Source: CAZPUI01 sp964415525
GTDB taxonomy: Bacteria; Acidobacteriota; Holophagae; Holophagales; Holophagaceae
Assembly: GCA_964415525.1 (NCBI GenBank)
Contig: CAYQAS010000005.1
Location: 1 to 64,000, forward strand
Length of the DNA: 64,000 nt
Direction of reading: 5' to 3'
The notes beneath the pieces are model-generated. The model made no database searches, was not told where the DNA came from, and saw nothing but the letters and a program-made list of their open reading frames with translations. The number at the start of each line of letters is the position of its first letter. Position 1 is the stretch's first letter. Both the position numbers and the translations under genes were made by a program. This document shows, in pieces, positions 12,881-20,758 of this stretch.

Positions 12881-14317
12881 TCAGAACTGGTTCCAGAGGT
12901 ACTGGTTGGTGACCTCGTGATGGAACTGCACCTCACAGGTCTTCACGACACTGCCGAGGGCCTTGGGGCAACGCTCGGCCTGGGCCAGTTTGAGCTCGGC
13001 ATACTTGGCGTGAACGTCCTCCCCGAGCGCATCCGCCAGGAAGCGGCTGGTCTTGAAGATACGGATGGCGTCGAAGATGTTGTCAGGCAGGAAGCGGGTG
13101 CGGGGGCGCTTGCTGTCATCGGCCTCGACGATGGGTCCCTCCAGGCCGGTGCGGAGCAACGCATAGAGGTTCAGGTAGGGGTTGGTGTCGGGACCGACGC
13201 TGCGCACCTCGACCCGCGCGGACTTCGCGTTCCCCAGTGGAATGCGGATCATGGAGCCGCGATCCGTGGGGCTCACCTTGATCTGGTTCGGCGCCTCGAA
13301 ATGGGGATCCAGGCGACGGAAGGCGTTCACGGACGGGTTCATGATCAGGCAGAGTTCCTGGGCGTTGGAGAGCGTCCGGTTGATGAAGTCCCAGGCGATG
13401 GCGCTCAAGCCTTCCTTGCCTCCCTTCTCAAAGAAGAGGTTCTTGTCCTTCTTCGCCAGGCTGATGTTGGTGTGCATGCCGTTCCCGTTCACCCCCGCCA
13501 CCGGCTTCGGCAGGAAGCTGGCGGTGAGGCCCATCTGGGCGGCCACCTGACGGCTCAACAACTTGTAGATCTGAACCTGATCTGCAGCCATGAGCGCATC
13601 GGCGTAGCTGAAGTTCATCTCGAACTGACTCGGAGCGACTTCCGGATGATCCTTCTCGTTGAGGAAACCCATGGCGCGCTGGGCTTCTGCAGCGGTATCG
13701 ATGAATTGGCGCAGGGCATCGCCCGGCAGGCTGTGGTAGTAGCCGCCGGTGCTGATGAACTCGAACTTGCCCGTCTCGTGGAAACGGCGTTCGGCCTCCA
13801 GGCCTTTGAACAGGAAGCCCTCCACCTCGTGAGCGGCGTTGCAGACGATGCCCTTCTGCTCGAAGAGTTCGTCCGTGAATGCCTTCAGGCGGGCGCGCAT
13901 GTCGCCCTCGTAGGGGCTGCCGTCCTGGTTCTGGACGAGGCCGAAGACCATGACCTTGCCAGACCCGAAAATGTCGGAGGGCATCCAGTAGAAAGCGCCC
14001 CAGTCCACCGCCAGCCGCAGATCCGACTCCGCCTGCACCGCGAAGCCGCGAATGCTTGAGCCATCGAAGGTGAGGTTGTCATACGACTTCAGTAGGAATT
14101 TCTTGTCGTAGTCGAGCATGTGAAAGCGGCCTTCCAGGTCGGTGAAACAGACCGTGACTGCCTTGATGCGCTTCTCTCCCGCCAGGTAGGCCATCCGCTC
14201 CTCGCGGATCTTCTCCGCCGGAACCCGCTCCAGCCGCTGCTGACGCGCCTTGAGGTTCATCTCCTCCAGCGTGTCGTAGGGGATCTCCAGGAAATCGCGC
14301 AGGGCGGTGGTGGTCAT
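12881..14317 (-). CDS. glnA: Glutamine synthetase
   Basis: 478 residues. ATP-dependent ligation of ammonia to glutamate, cytoplasmic. The N-terminal beta-grasp region carries AVTVCFTDLEGRFHMLDY and the loop FDGSSIRGF. The catalytic barrel has EVEGFLF, PSQFEMNFSYADAL, NGNGMHTNISL and RVEVRSVGPDTNPYL. The C-terminus ends in QYLWNQF. The start ATG (14315-14317) has GGAGG five bases upstream; an upstream in-frame extension to 14380 runs through the leader hairpin and is not used. No adenylylation tyrosine motif of the usual NLYDLPPEE kind is seen near the C-terminus. That argues against GlnE control of the enterobacterial type. Confidence 0.93.
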   Translation of the reverse strand: MTTTALRDFLEIPYDTLEEMNLKARQQRLERVPAEKIREERMAYLAGEKRIKAVTVCFTDLEGRFHMLDYDKKFLLKSYDNLTFDGSSIRGFAVQAESDLRLAVDWGAFYWMPSDIFGSGKVMVFGLVQNQDGSPYEGDMRARLKAFTDELFEQKGIVCNAAHEVEGFLFKGLEAERRFHETGKFEFISTGGYYHSLPGDALRQFIDTAAEAQRAMGFLNEKDHPEVAPSQFEMNFSYADALMAADQVQIYKLLSRQVAAQMGLTASFLPKPVAGVNGNGMHTNISLAKKDKNLFFEKGGKEGLSAIAWDFINRTLSNAQELCLIMNPSVNAFRRLDPHFEAPNQIKVSPTDRGSMIRIPLGNAKSARVEVRSVGPDTNPYLNLYALLRTGLEGPIVEADDSKRPRTRFLPDNIFDAIRIFKTSRFLADALGEDVHAKYAELKLAQAERCPKALGSVVKTCEVQFHHEVTNQYLWNQF

Positions 14318-14328
14318 GTTCGCCTCCA

Positions 14329-14348
14329 GTGGAGTCACCAGACTCCAC
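14329..14348 (-). promoter_or_regulatory. Leader hairpin at the glnA ribosome binding site
   Basis: In the minus-strand transcript, GTGGAGTC and GACTCCAC form a perfect 8-bp stem with a 4-nt loop. The right arm ends two bases before the GGAGG Shine-Dalgarno. Part of that arm (CTCC) can alternatively pair with the Shine-Dalgarno. This is a plausible translational control element, but no known riboswitch class is matched. Confidence 0.4.
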
Positions 14349-15050
14349 CACAGGATGTCGACCGCGAAGCCATGCCACAAGTCTTAATTTTTGCCTTTTT
14401 ATTCTTAATCACTAGTCACGAAGAATTATTTCTCGCATCGAGTTCCACAACTGCGACAACATGCGCGGCCAGCCCAAGCCCGGAGTCGGCTCCGCCCTCT
14501 CACTCCGCCGTCGCGAGGGATGGCCCCTGGCCAACGGGACCACGGGACCACGGGAAGCCTTTAGGGTTCCGAACCAAGCCTCCAGCTTCGCGTTTGCCTC
14601 TCAGCCGGACCGCAAACGAAGGACCCGGCCATCTGCCCTGCGGTCACAGCGACGAGAAGCGCACTGCCCTAGGCCTGCGGGAGGCCCACTGGTGGGTGAT
14701 GGCGGAAGACCGGCTCCTCGGCGTCAGCATTCTGGAACCCCACTTGAAGGTGCTGGGAGGTGTTTCAGGAAATTCGAATGAAATCCGTAGCCGCCTGATT
14801 GTGCGGACGGGAGCCCTCGGATGCGCATTTAGAGGAGCCAGGCGACGGCCTGCGAGGGCAATATTTGCTTGTCGTCGCCCCATGGCTTCGAGAACTCATT
14901 TTCCAGTCGCATCAACCCGCGGAATGCCGCACCGTATCGATGGCACGGAGTCACAACCGGCACCGTGCTTCCATCTCAGTTTTGACCCTGGCTGTGCAAC
15001 CTGACATCCCTGGCTCCGCGGTACGGAGCCGAACCCATCGAGGAGATCCC
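14349..15050. other. Intergenic region between glnA and the STAS gene
   Basis: About 700 bases with no credible gene on either strand. 14384-14440 is strikingly AT-rich (TTAATTTTTGCCTTTTTATT and flanks) and is the likely glnA promoter zone, though I cannot assign -35/-10 boxes with confidence. The rest is GC-rich and shows only a 7-bp hairpin (15012-15018/15024-15030) in the leader of the STAS gene. Confidence 0.5.
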
Positions 15051-15386
15051 ATGAACATGACCATTGAACATGTGAACGACATTGTCGTTCTCTCCCCTCA
15101 GGGGCGCATCACCCTGGGCGATGGCGACCAGGAGCTTGGCGAGGCCGTCCGCCAGCAGCTGGAAGCCGGCAGCCGCAAGATCCTGCTCGACTTCAGCGCC
15201 GTCAACTACCTTGACAGCTCGGGCATCGGCGAGCTGGTGGGCTGCTACACCTCCATCCTCAACCGCCAGGGCAAGCTGGTGATCTGCGGCCTCAACGAAC
15301 GCATCTTCGGGCTGATGAAGATGACCAGCCTGCACTCGGTCTTCGACGTGCGCGAGAGCCGGGAAGAGGGCCTGACGGTCCTGTAA
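15051..15386 (+). CDS. STAS-domain anti-sigma factor antagonist
   Basis: 111 residues, a single STAS domain. The conserved phospho-site Ser lies in VNYLDSSGIGELV (~60-72). This is the SpoIIAA/RsbV type, in which the unphosphorylated protein binds an anti-sigma kinase and frees its partner. The start ATG has GAGGAG upstream. It stands alone. The only RsbW-like ATPase in the window is at 61412-61846, and I cannot show that the two are partners. Confidence 0.9.
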   Translation: MNMTIEHVNDIVVLSPQGRITLGDGDQELGEAVRQQLEAGSRKILLDFSAVNYLDSSGIGELVGCYTSILNRQGKLVICGLNERIFGLMKMTSLHSVFDVRESREEGLTVL

Positions 15387-15403
15387 TCCGCCGTCCAATG
15401 GAC

Positions 15404-15441
15404 TTCAGGCTCCGGCCGGGATTCTCCCGCCGGAGCCTGAA
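15404..15441. terminator. Terminator hairpin, 13-bp stem
   Basis: TTCAGGCTCCGGC (15404-15416) pairs exactly with 15429-15441 around a 12-nt loop. It is placed 17 bp after the STAS stop codon, between convergent genes. Likely bidirectional. Confidence 0.75.
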
Positions 15442-15538
15442 GGCTTCCATGGCGGAAGCGATTCCCCAAAGCCGCCAACCTGGGCACCCGCGGGCGTCGC
15501 ACGGAAATCTGAAGCACCCTTCAACCCGCCTAGCCGGC

Positions 15539-16384
15539 TCAGCGTTTGAAGTAGGACCGCCGCACCGCCCATTCAAAGAGCCCAGCAGGCAGCCAACGGT
15601 GGGCCACCTGGGCCCAGTAGCTGTCGCGGCCAACGATCACCCGCCGCGGCGGTTTCGTGCACTGCATCGCCTGCACGATGAGCGCCGCGCAGTCCTCCGC
15701 CGTCATGCCGTGGGCGGCGGCGAAGTCCTCCCGCCGCGTGGCGTAGTGATGGATCGCCCGTTCGTATACCGTGCCGGTGGCTCGCTCCGGCATGTCGCCC
15801 CAGGCCTGCTTCAGGGTGGTGCGGAAGGCGGTCTTGATGGCGCCGGGCTCCACCAGGATCACCGCAACGTCATCCCCAATTTCAAGCCGCAGACTCTCGC
15901 CAAGGGCCACCACCGCGTGCTTGCTCGCGTTGTAGGCCCCCGCCATGGGGATCGACAGACGGCCAAGCACCGAGGCCACATGGATGATACGGCCTTCCCC
16001 TCGCCGCGCGTTGCGGCGGATCAACGGCAGGAAGGCGTTGGTGACCGTCTGGAGGCCGATGACATTGGTCTCGAACTGGGCGCGGAGTTCATCCGTGCGC
16101 ACCAGTTCCAGCGGGCCCATCTGACCGTAGCCCGCGTTGTTCACCAACGCCGTCAGCCGCAGATCGGCACAGGCCGCCACCGCAGCGGCAACGCTGGTCT
16201 CACGCGTCACATCCAGAGCCAGCACGCGCAGGTCATCGCCAACCGGAAGATCTGCCAACACTTCGGGCCTCCGGGCGGTCGCCACCACGCCCCAGCCGGC
16301 GGCACGACAGACCTGCACCAACGCCCGTCCGATGCCCGTGGAGCAGCCGGTGATGAGCACCCAGCCCCGCTTGACTTGATCCAT
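15539..16384 (-). CDS. Short-chain dehydrogenase/reductase
   Basis: 281 residues. An NAD(P)-dependent classical SDR: cofactor motif TGCSTGIGRAL at ~12-22, NNAGYGQMG at ~88-96, catalytic Ser in HVASVLGRLS and catalytic YNASK (~155-159). The C-terminal half diverges, so the substrate is unknown. It resembles SDRs of lipid or retinol type in length and in the AIKTAF segment. The ATG at 16382-16384 has GGAGG just upstream; a GTG 15 bases earlier overlaps that ribosome binding site and is unlikely. The upstream gene ends 39 bp away on the same strand, so the two may be co-transcribed. Confidence 0.88.
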   Translation of the reverse strand: MDQVKRGWVLITGCSTGIGRALVQVCRAAGWGVVATARRPEVLADLPVGDDLRVLALDVTRETSVAAAVAACADLRLTALVNNAGYGQMGPLELVRTDELRAQFETNVIGLQTVTNAFLPLIRRNARRGEGRIIHVASVLGRLSIPMAGAYNASKHAVVALGESLRLEIGDDVAVILVEPGAIKTAFRTTLKQAWGDMPERATGTVYERAIHHYATRREDFAAAHGMTAEDCAALIVQAMQCTKPPRRVIVGRDSYWAQVAHRWLPAGLFEWAVRRSYFKR

Positions 16385-16423
16385 GCCCGCCTCCTGCACC
16401 CAACGTAGCAGGAGCGGCGTGGG

Positions 16424-17572
16424 CTATTTCTTCGCGAAGCGCCCCTGGAGGTCCTTCAACAGGGCCAGGGCGTCCTGGGTGTCGAAATAGGTTTCCGTGG
16501 AGAGAATCACTTCATCCTGACGGTCATAGGACTGAGGATCGCGGAAACGCTTAAGGTCTCCCTTGATGACGATGCCTTCCTGCGGCTGGACGTTCACCTT
16601 GGACTCGATCCAGCCCTTGAAGCCCTCTCCCGGTCGAGGCCGATCGAAGCTGCACCGGGTGAGATCAAACTGATACATGTGCTCAGACGCGTTCAAAGTG
16701 ACGAGCCCTTTCGCATCGATAGACAGGATGCGGGACAGGGCCAGCTTGCCGTTCAGGGCATCCGCGGCTCCCTGGAGGGTCTTCGTGTCCGGCTTGAAGG
16801 CCGGGTCCACATTGGCCTGATTGACCACGACCCGAGGCGCCTGGCCCATTTGAGCCGCCTTGAGGACATAGAGCGCCTTGACGATTTCCAGGGTCTCCCG
16901 GGCACTCTCAGTGCTGAATGACTCCCGGGTCATGCTTCGCCGCCCGTGACCGCCCGGGGCATATTCCAGAGCCCAGTCGCCGTAGATCCGCACCTTGGCG
17001 CGCTCACCACGGTCGTTCAGGCTGAAATCAGCCTTGCGGAGATCAATGCGGTAAACACCGTCGGCACCGCAAAGCGAGAGGATGCCTTGAGCATCCAGGC
17101 TCGACACCACGGATAGAGAGAGCCGGTCATTCAAAAATTCCAGCGCCTCGCCGACGGTCTTGAAGGGCAGCCCCAGCTCGCCCGTGTCGATGCGCTTGGC
17201 CAGATGCCGACTGCGCTCATCCTTGGCCAGCGCTTCCCGCCGCTGCTGACGCAGGACACGCACCGCCTCCTTCACCGCCTCGCCATCCCGGCAGAGGAAG
17301 GACTGACGGAGGTAGGGCGATTCCGAGGCCACCCGCAGACGATGGTCGCCGTTCTCCGTGTTGATGTTGAACCCCGCCTGCTTGAGGTTGAATCGATAGG
17401 TCTGCTCCGGCCCCTTAATCTCCACGTGACCGTCCGCCTCGATGCGCGTGAAGGTCGAACGCGTGAGGCAGCGGTTGAGAACCGTCACCGCATCCTGCGC
17501 CATCAGAGGCGCTGCGAGCATCGCCACCACGGGAGCGAGGACAAACAGGGACATGCGCGATTGCAGAAACAT
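16424..17572 (-). CDS. Secreted protein with three copies of an unrecognised ~100-residue domain
   Basis: 382 residues, signal peptide to about APLMAQ. I do not recognise the family. Three internal repeats can be aligned: ~28-110, ~145-245 and ~255-370. Each opens with an amphipathic helix (VTVLNRCLT, GEALEFLNDRL, ADALNGKLA). A strand-rich core follows with YRFNLKQAGF, YRIDLRKADF and YQFDLTRCSF, and each ends in a helix (EAVRVLRQ, TLEIVKALYV, ALALLKDLQ). The start ATG (17570-17572) has GGAGG five bases upstream. Probably periplasmic. Confidence 0.7.
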   Translation of the reverse strand: MFLQSRMSLFVLAPVVAMLAAPLMAQDAVTVLNRCLTRSTFTRIEADGHVEIKGPEQTYRFNLKQAGFNINTENGDHRLRVASESPYLRQSFLCRDGEAVKEAVRVLRQQRREALAKDERSRHLAKRIDTGELGLPFKTVGEALEFLNDRLSLSVVSSLDAQGILSLCGADGVYRIDLRKADFSLNDRGERAKVRIYGDWALEYAPGGHGRRSMTRESFSTESARETLEIVKALYVLKAAQMGQAPRVVVNQANVDPAFKPDTKTLQGAADALNGKLALSRILSIDAKGLVTLNASEHMYQFDLTRCSFDRPRPGEGFKGWIESKVNVQPQEGIVIKGDLKRFRDPQSYDRQDEVILSTETYFDTQDALALLKDLQGRFAKK

Positions 17573-17703
17573 GGGGACCTCCAATCCGGGCGTCCATCGG
17601 GATGCGATTCTCCGATGCTAGCCCGGCTTGTCCAGAGGCTCCGTGCAGATCGGTCAGCATCCCCATCCGATCCGGCGAACGGCGGTGGGACACCGGTCAC
17701 CGG

Positions 17704-20700
17704 TCAGCCGAGCGGAAGGCAGAGCACGAACCGCTTCCCGATCCCCGGCCCGGTCTCCGCCTCCAGGCTGCCCCCCAGCAGCTCGATGAAGCGACGGCAG
17801 ATCGTCAGTTCCAAGGCGGCGGGATGCCAGGGAATGGTGCGAACCGTCCAGTCCTGGGCGAAATCCAGGAACAGCAGGGACAGCTGCTGCTCCGAGAGGG
17901 GCGCCCCGTCATCCCAGACCTCGACACGGAGCCCATCGCCATCCCGGCGAGCCGAGAGCCCCAAGGTGCCCCGCTCCACCGACTCGGCCCCAAGGCGGAG
18001 CAGGCTGTTCAGCACGCGACGCAGCAGCGAGACATCCGTGACCAGCGAGCAGGGCTCGCAGGCCATCTCAAGGCGACTGCCCCGGTTCCGAAGCAGCGCC
18101 CCGGCCTGCAGCCCCGCATCCGAACACACCAAATGCGCCTCCACTCGCTCGATGCGTGGGGAGACGACCCCGGCCTCCAGCTTTGCGAGGTCGAGGATGC
18201 CTCCGATGAGCCCCTGCACCTTCAGCCCCGCCTCGTGGATCTGGCGGAAGGCGCCCTGGGCGCTGGCCGCATCCGGCGCGGAGTCCAGCATCATCTCCGC
18301 ATAGAGCAGGATGGAGCTGAGGGGGTTGCGCAGTTCGTGGTTGAGGCTCGCGATGTAGGCGCTGCGCCCACGGGCGGAGCGTTCCAGCAGGTCCCGGGCC
18401 TCCTGAAGCTGCGCATTGGCCGCTCGCAGATCGGCGGTGTGCTCGGCAACGACGCCCTCGAGCCAGCGGTTGCGCAGACGGACTCGACGCAGCCGCCTAA
18501 GAACGCCGCCTGCCGCCCCCGCCAGCAGCAGCACAGCGCCCGCCAGCCGCACCCAGAGTCGCTCCCACCAGAGCGGCAGAAGCGTGAAGTCGATGGCAGC
18601 GACGGGACTGACCCGCCCCTCGGGGAGCCGAGCCCGCAACCGGACCTGATGCGGGCCCGGGGCCAGCCCGCTGAAGCCTAGGCTGGGCTGGGGCAGAGGC
18701 ATCCAAGCCTGGGCATCGTCCAACTGCATCTCGTATTGAAGGCTGTCCTGAAGGCTGAAGGTCGGCACGCTCAGATGCCACACCATGGTCCGATGCCCGG
18801 GGGCAAAGGCCCTGACGGCTGGAAGCCCAGGCAGCACACAATCGTGGAGCTGAATGCCGGAGACCACCGGGGCCCGCAGGGGAGGACGCGGCAGACCCGT
18901 GAGCTCCCGGAGGCGCCCCAGGCCGAAGGAGGTGCCGACCCAGACTTCCCCTTCAGGCGCCACCGCGAGGCCACCCCGATTGCAATCCTGGGATGGCAGG
19001 CCATCCGAAGACGTGTAGCGCACCGTGGCCAGAGGGTCGCCGGGCTCCATGCGCAGGAGTCCCTGGGAGGTGCCCAGCCAGAATCGCCCCTTGCCGTCCA
19101 CCACGAGGTTGTAGAGGTGCAGGCCCGGGCGAAGCTGGGGAACAGGCAGGGGCTCTGCATGCACCGGACCTCCCGACGTCCAGCGATAGCGTTCCAGCTG
19201 AGGCGTTCCATAGCTGCCCATCCACAGATCCCCATCCAGGCCCAGTTCGGCGATGTAGGGGACACCCTGGTTGCGGTTCGGGATCACCCACCACCGATCC
19301 CCCTCCCGCACATGGGTTCGCGCGGAGTTCGGCAGGTAGATACGCCCTTGGCGATCCTGGGATAGGTAGACCTGCTGTTCATGTTCTCCGCCGGGCGGCA
19401 CCACCTTGTGCCACTGCCAGCCCCTCCCGACGCGTTTCCCGGCATAAGTCCCATGGATCAACGACGCGACCCAGACCTCGTCGCCACGGAAGGCAAACCC
19501 CCGGGCGAAGCTGCCCATGGCTCCAGGCAGGATGGGCACCCGCTCCTTCGCGAAGGTCTGACTGTCGATCCGCAACACGCTGGCATCCTCACCCCCACCG
19601 ACCCAGAGGCTGCCATCCGGGGCCTCCGCGATCGTGCTGACAGACTGCCGCGCCACCAGGGTTCGCCAACCGCCGCCCTCCCCGACACTGAGTCCATTGC
19701 CCGTGCCAACCCAGACGCGTCCATGGCGATCCCGCAGGACCCCCCAAACATCCAGCGCGGGCAACCCATGGACCGTGGTGTACGTCTGCCACTGGCCCCA
19801 ACCCAGGACCCGATGCAACCCCAAGGCGGACACCCACAGGTTCCCATCCCAGTCCACGAGGGTGCTCCGCGCTTGGTTCATGGGGACTTGATCCGAGGGC
19901 GGCAGCGGTTCCCAGCGATCGCCCCTCGCCTTCACGATGCCGAAGCGGCCGGTCAACCAGAGATCCCCAGTGCGATCGCAGATCAGGGAAGTCACGAGCC
20001 GGGACAGGGTCCGGGAATGCAAATCCACCCAGCCGGAAGCCGTCCGCCGCCATAGGCCGCGCATGGACCCCACCCAGAGCTGGCCATCCCCATCCATGGC
20101 CGCCAGCCGCGATCGATCCCCAAGTGGAAGGGGCGGCCCGGGAGTCACCCTCCAGCGCGACCTGCGGTCCCAGGTGAGGATGGAGGAGGCGGTCAGCACG
20201 CGCATGTGCTCGCCTCCCGAGACCAGCCCCACGGCCTTCTGATCCGATGGCCAACCTGGAGCCGGAGCGAATTGGAGCGGCGCGACCTCCACATAGGGGC
20301 CCCCGTCGGCCACCAGCCAATGACGCCCCTCGGCATCCCGCGCCAATCCCAGGATGCCCGCCCGGGGCAACCCGGAAGTCACCGCCTCCACTCGGGCGCC
20401 ACCGCTGGGCAAACGGAACAGTCCGGCCGCCGTCGCCATCCAGAGCGTGTTGTCCGGGTCCACCACCAAGCATCGCGCCAGGATTTCGCCTCCGGGCACC
20501 GGCACCTGCTCGAAGCGCCGGCCATCCCCTTTGAAGAGCCCCTCTCCGGCACCGGCCCAGATCATCCCTTGCGCATCCTGGACCAGGGTGTGGGGGAACG
20601 GGGCATTCAAGCCGTGGGTGGCGTCATAGGAACGTACCGAGAAGCGACCGATGCCCTGCCCCTGCAAACCGACCGCAAGGGCCAGCGCCAACAAGGCTCG

Positions 20701-20718
20701 AACCGCCACTCCTGCCAT
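17704..20718 (-). CDS. Beta-propeller (Reg_prop) sensor histidine kinase with degenerate ATPase domain
   Basis: 1004 residues. A signal peptide is followed by ~600 residues of repeated propeller blades (MIWAGAGEGLF, DLWLTGRFG, RVWVGTGNGLS, RFWLGTSQGLL, EVWVGTSFGLG) and a Y_Y_Y-like domain. A membrane helix (~724-745) leads to a coiled coil, HisKA (SLNHELRNPLSSI, His ~792) and an ATPase-like domain. This is the architecture of periplasmic glycan sensors (HTCS) without the AraC output. The ATPase domain lacks the usual N-box asparagines (LNSLLRLGAES) and the GxGLGL lid motif, though DDGAPL remains. ATP binding may be weak or lost. Start ATG with GGAGG seven bases upstream. Confidence 0.85.
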   Translation of the reverse strand: MAGVAVRALLALALAVGLQGQGIGRFSVRSYDATHGLNAPFPHTLVQDAQGMIWAGAGEGLFKGDGRRFEQVPVPGGEILARCLVVDPDNTLWMATAAGLFRLPSGGARVEAVTSGLPRAGILGLARDAEGRHWLVADGGPYVEVAPLQFAPAPGWPSDQKAVGLVSGGEHMRVLTASSILTWDRRSRWRVTPGPPLPLGDRSRLAAMDGDGQLWVGSMRGLWRRTASGWVDLHSRTLSRLVTSLICDRTGDLWLTGRFGIVKARGDRWEPLPPSDQVPMNQARSTLVDWDGNLWVSALGLHRVLGWGQWQTYTTVHGLPALDVWGVLRDRHGRVWVGTGNGLSVGEGGGWRTLVARQSVSTIAEAPDGSLWVGGGEDASVLRIDSQTFAKERVPILPGAMGSFARGFAFRGDEVWVASLIHGTYAGKRVGRGWQWHKVVPPGGEHEQQVYLSQDRQGRIYLPNSARTHVREGDRWWVIPNRNQGVPYIAELGLDGDLWMGSYGTPQLERYRWTSGGPVHAEPLPVPQLRPGLHLYNLVVDGKGRFWLGTSQGLLRMEPGDPLATVRYTSSDGLPSQDCNRGGLAVAPEGEVWVGTSFGLGRLRELTGLPRPPLRAPVVSGIQLHDCVLPGLPAVRAFAPGHRTMVWHLSVPTFSLQDSLQYEMQLDDAQAWMPLPQPSLGFSGLAPGPHQVRLRARLPEGRVSPVAAIDFTLLPLWWERLWVRLAGAVLLLAGAAGGVLRRLRRVRLRNRWLEGVVAEHTADLRAANAQLQEARDLLERSARGRSAYIASLNHELRNPLSSILLYAEMMLDSAPDAASAQGAFRQIHEAGLKVQGLIGGILDLAKLEAGVVSPRIERVEAHLVCSDAGLQAGALLRNRGSRLEMACEPCSLVTDVSLLRRVLNSLLRLGAESVERGTLGLSARRDGDGLRVEVWDDGAPLSEQQLSLLFLDFAQDWTVRTIPWHPAALELTICRRFIELLGGSLEAETGPGIGKRFVLCLPLG

Positions 20719-20758
20719 TCCGGGGCCTCCAGCCCTCCTTTCGGATCATTTCTGGCGT

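Noticed and set aside
14380..14400. Sigma-54 promoter (TGGCATG with a GC doublet) upstream of glnA
   Set aside because: The GG-to-GC spacing is one base short and the -12 part does not read TTGC, so the match is not convincing.
14461..14883. Small genes in the glnA-STAS intergenic region
   Set aside because: The available frames on both strands are Arg/Pro-rich, lack ribosome binding sites and match no family.
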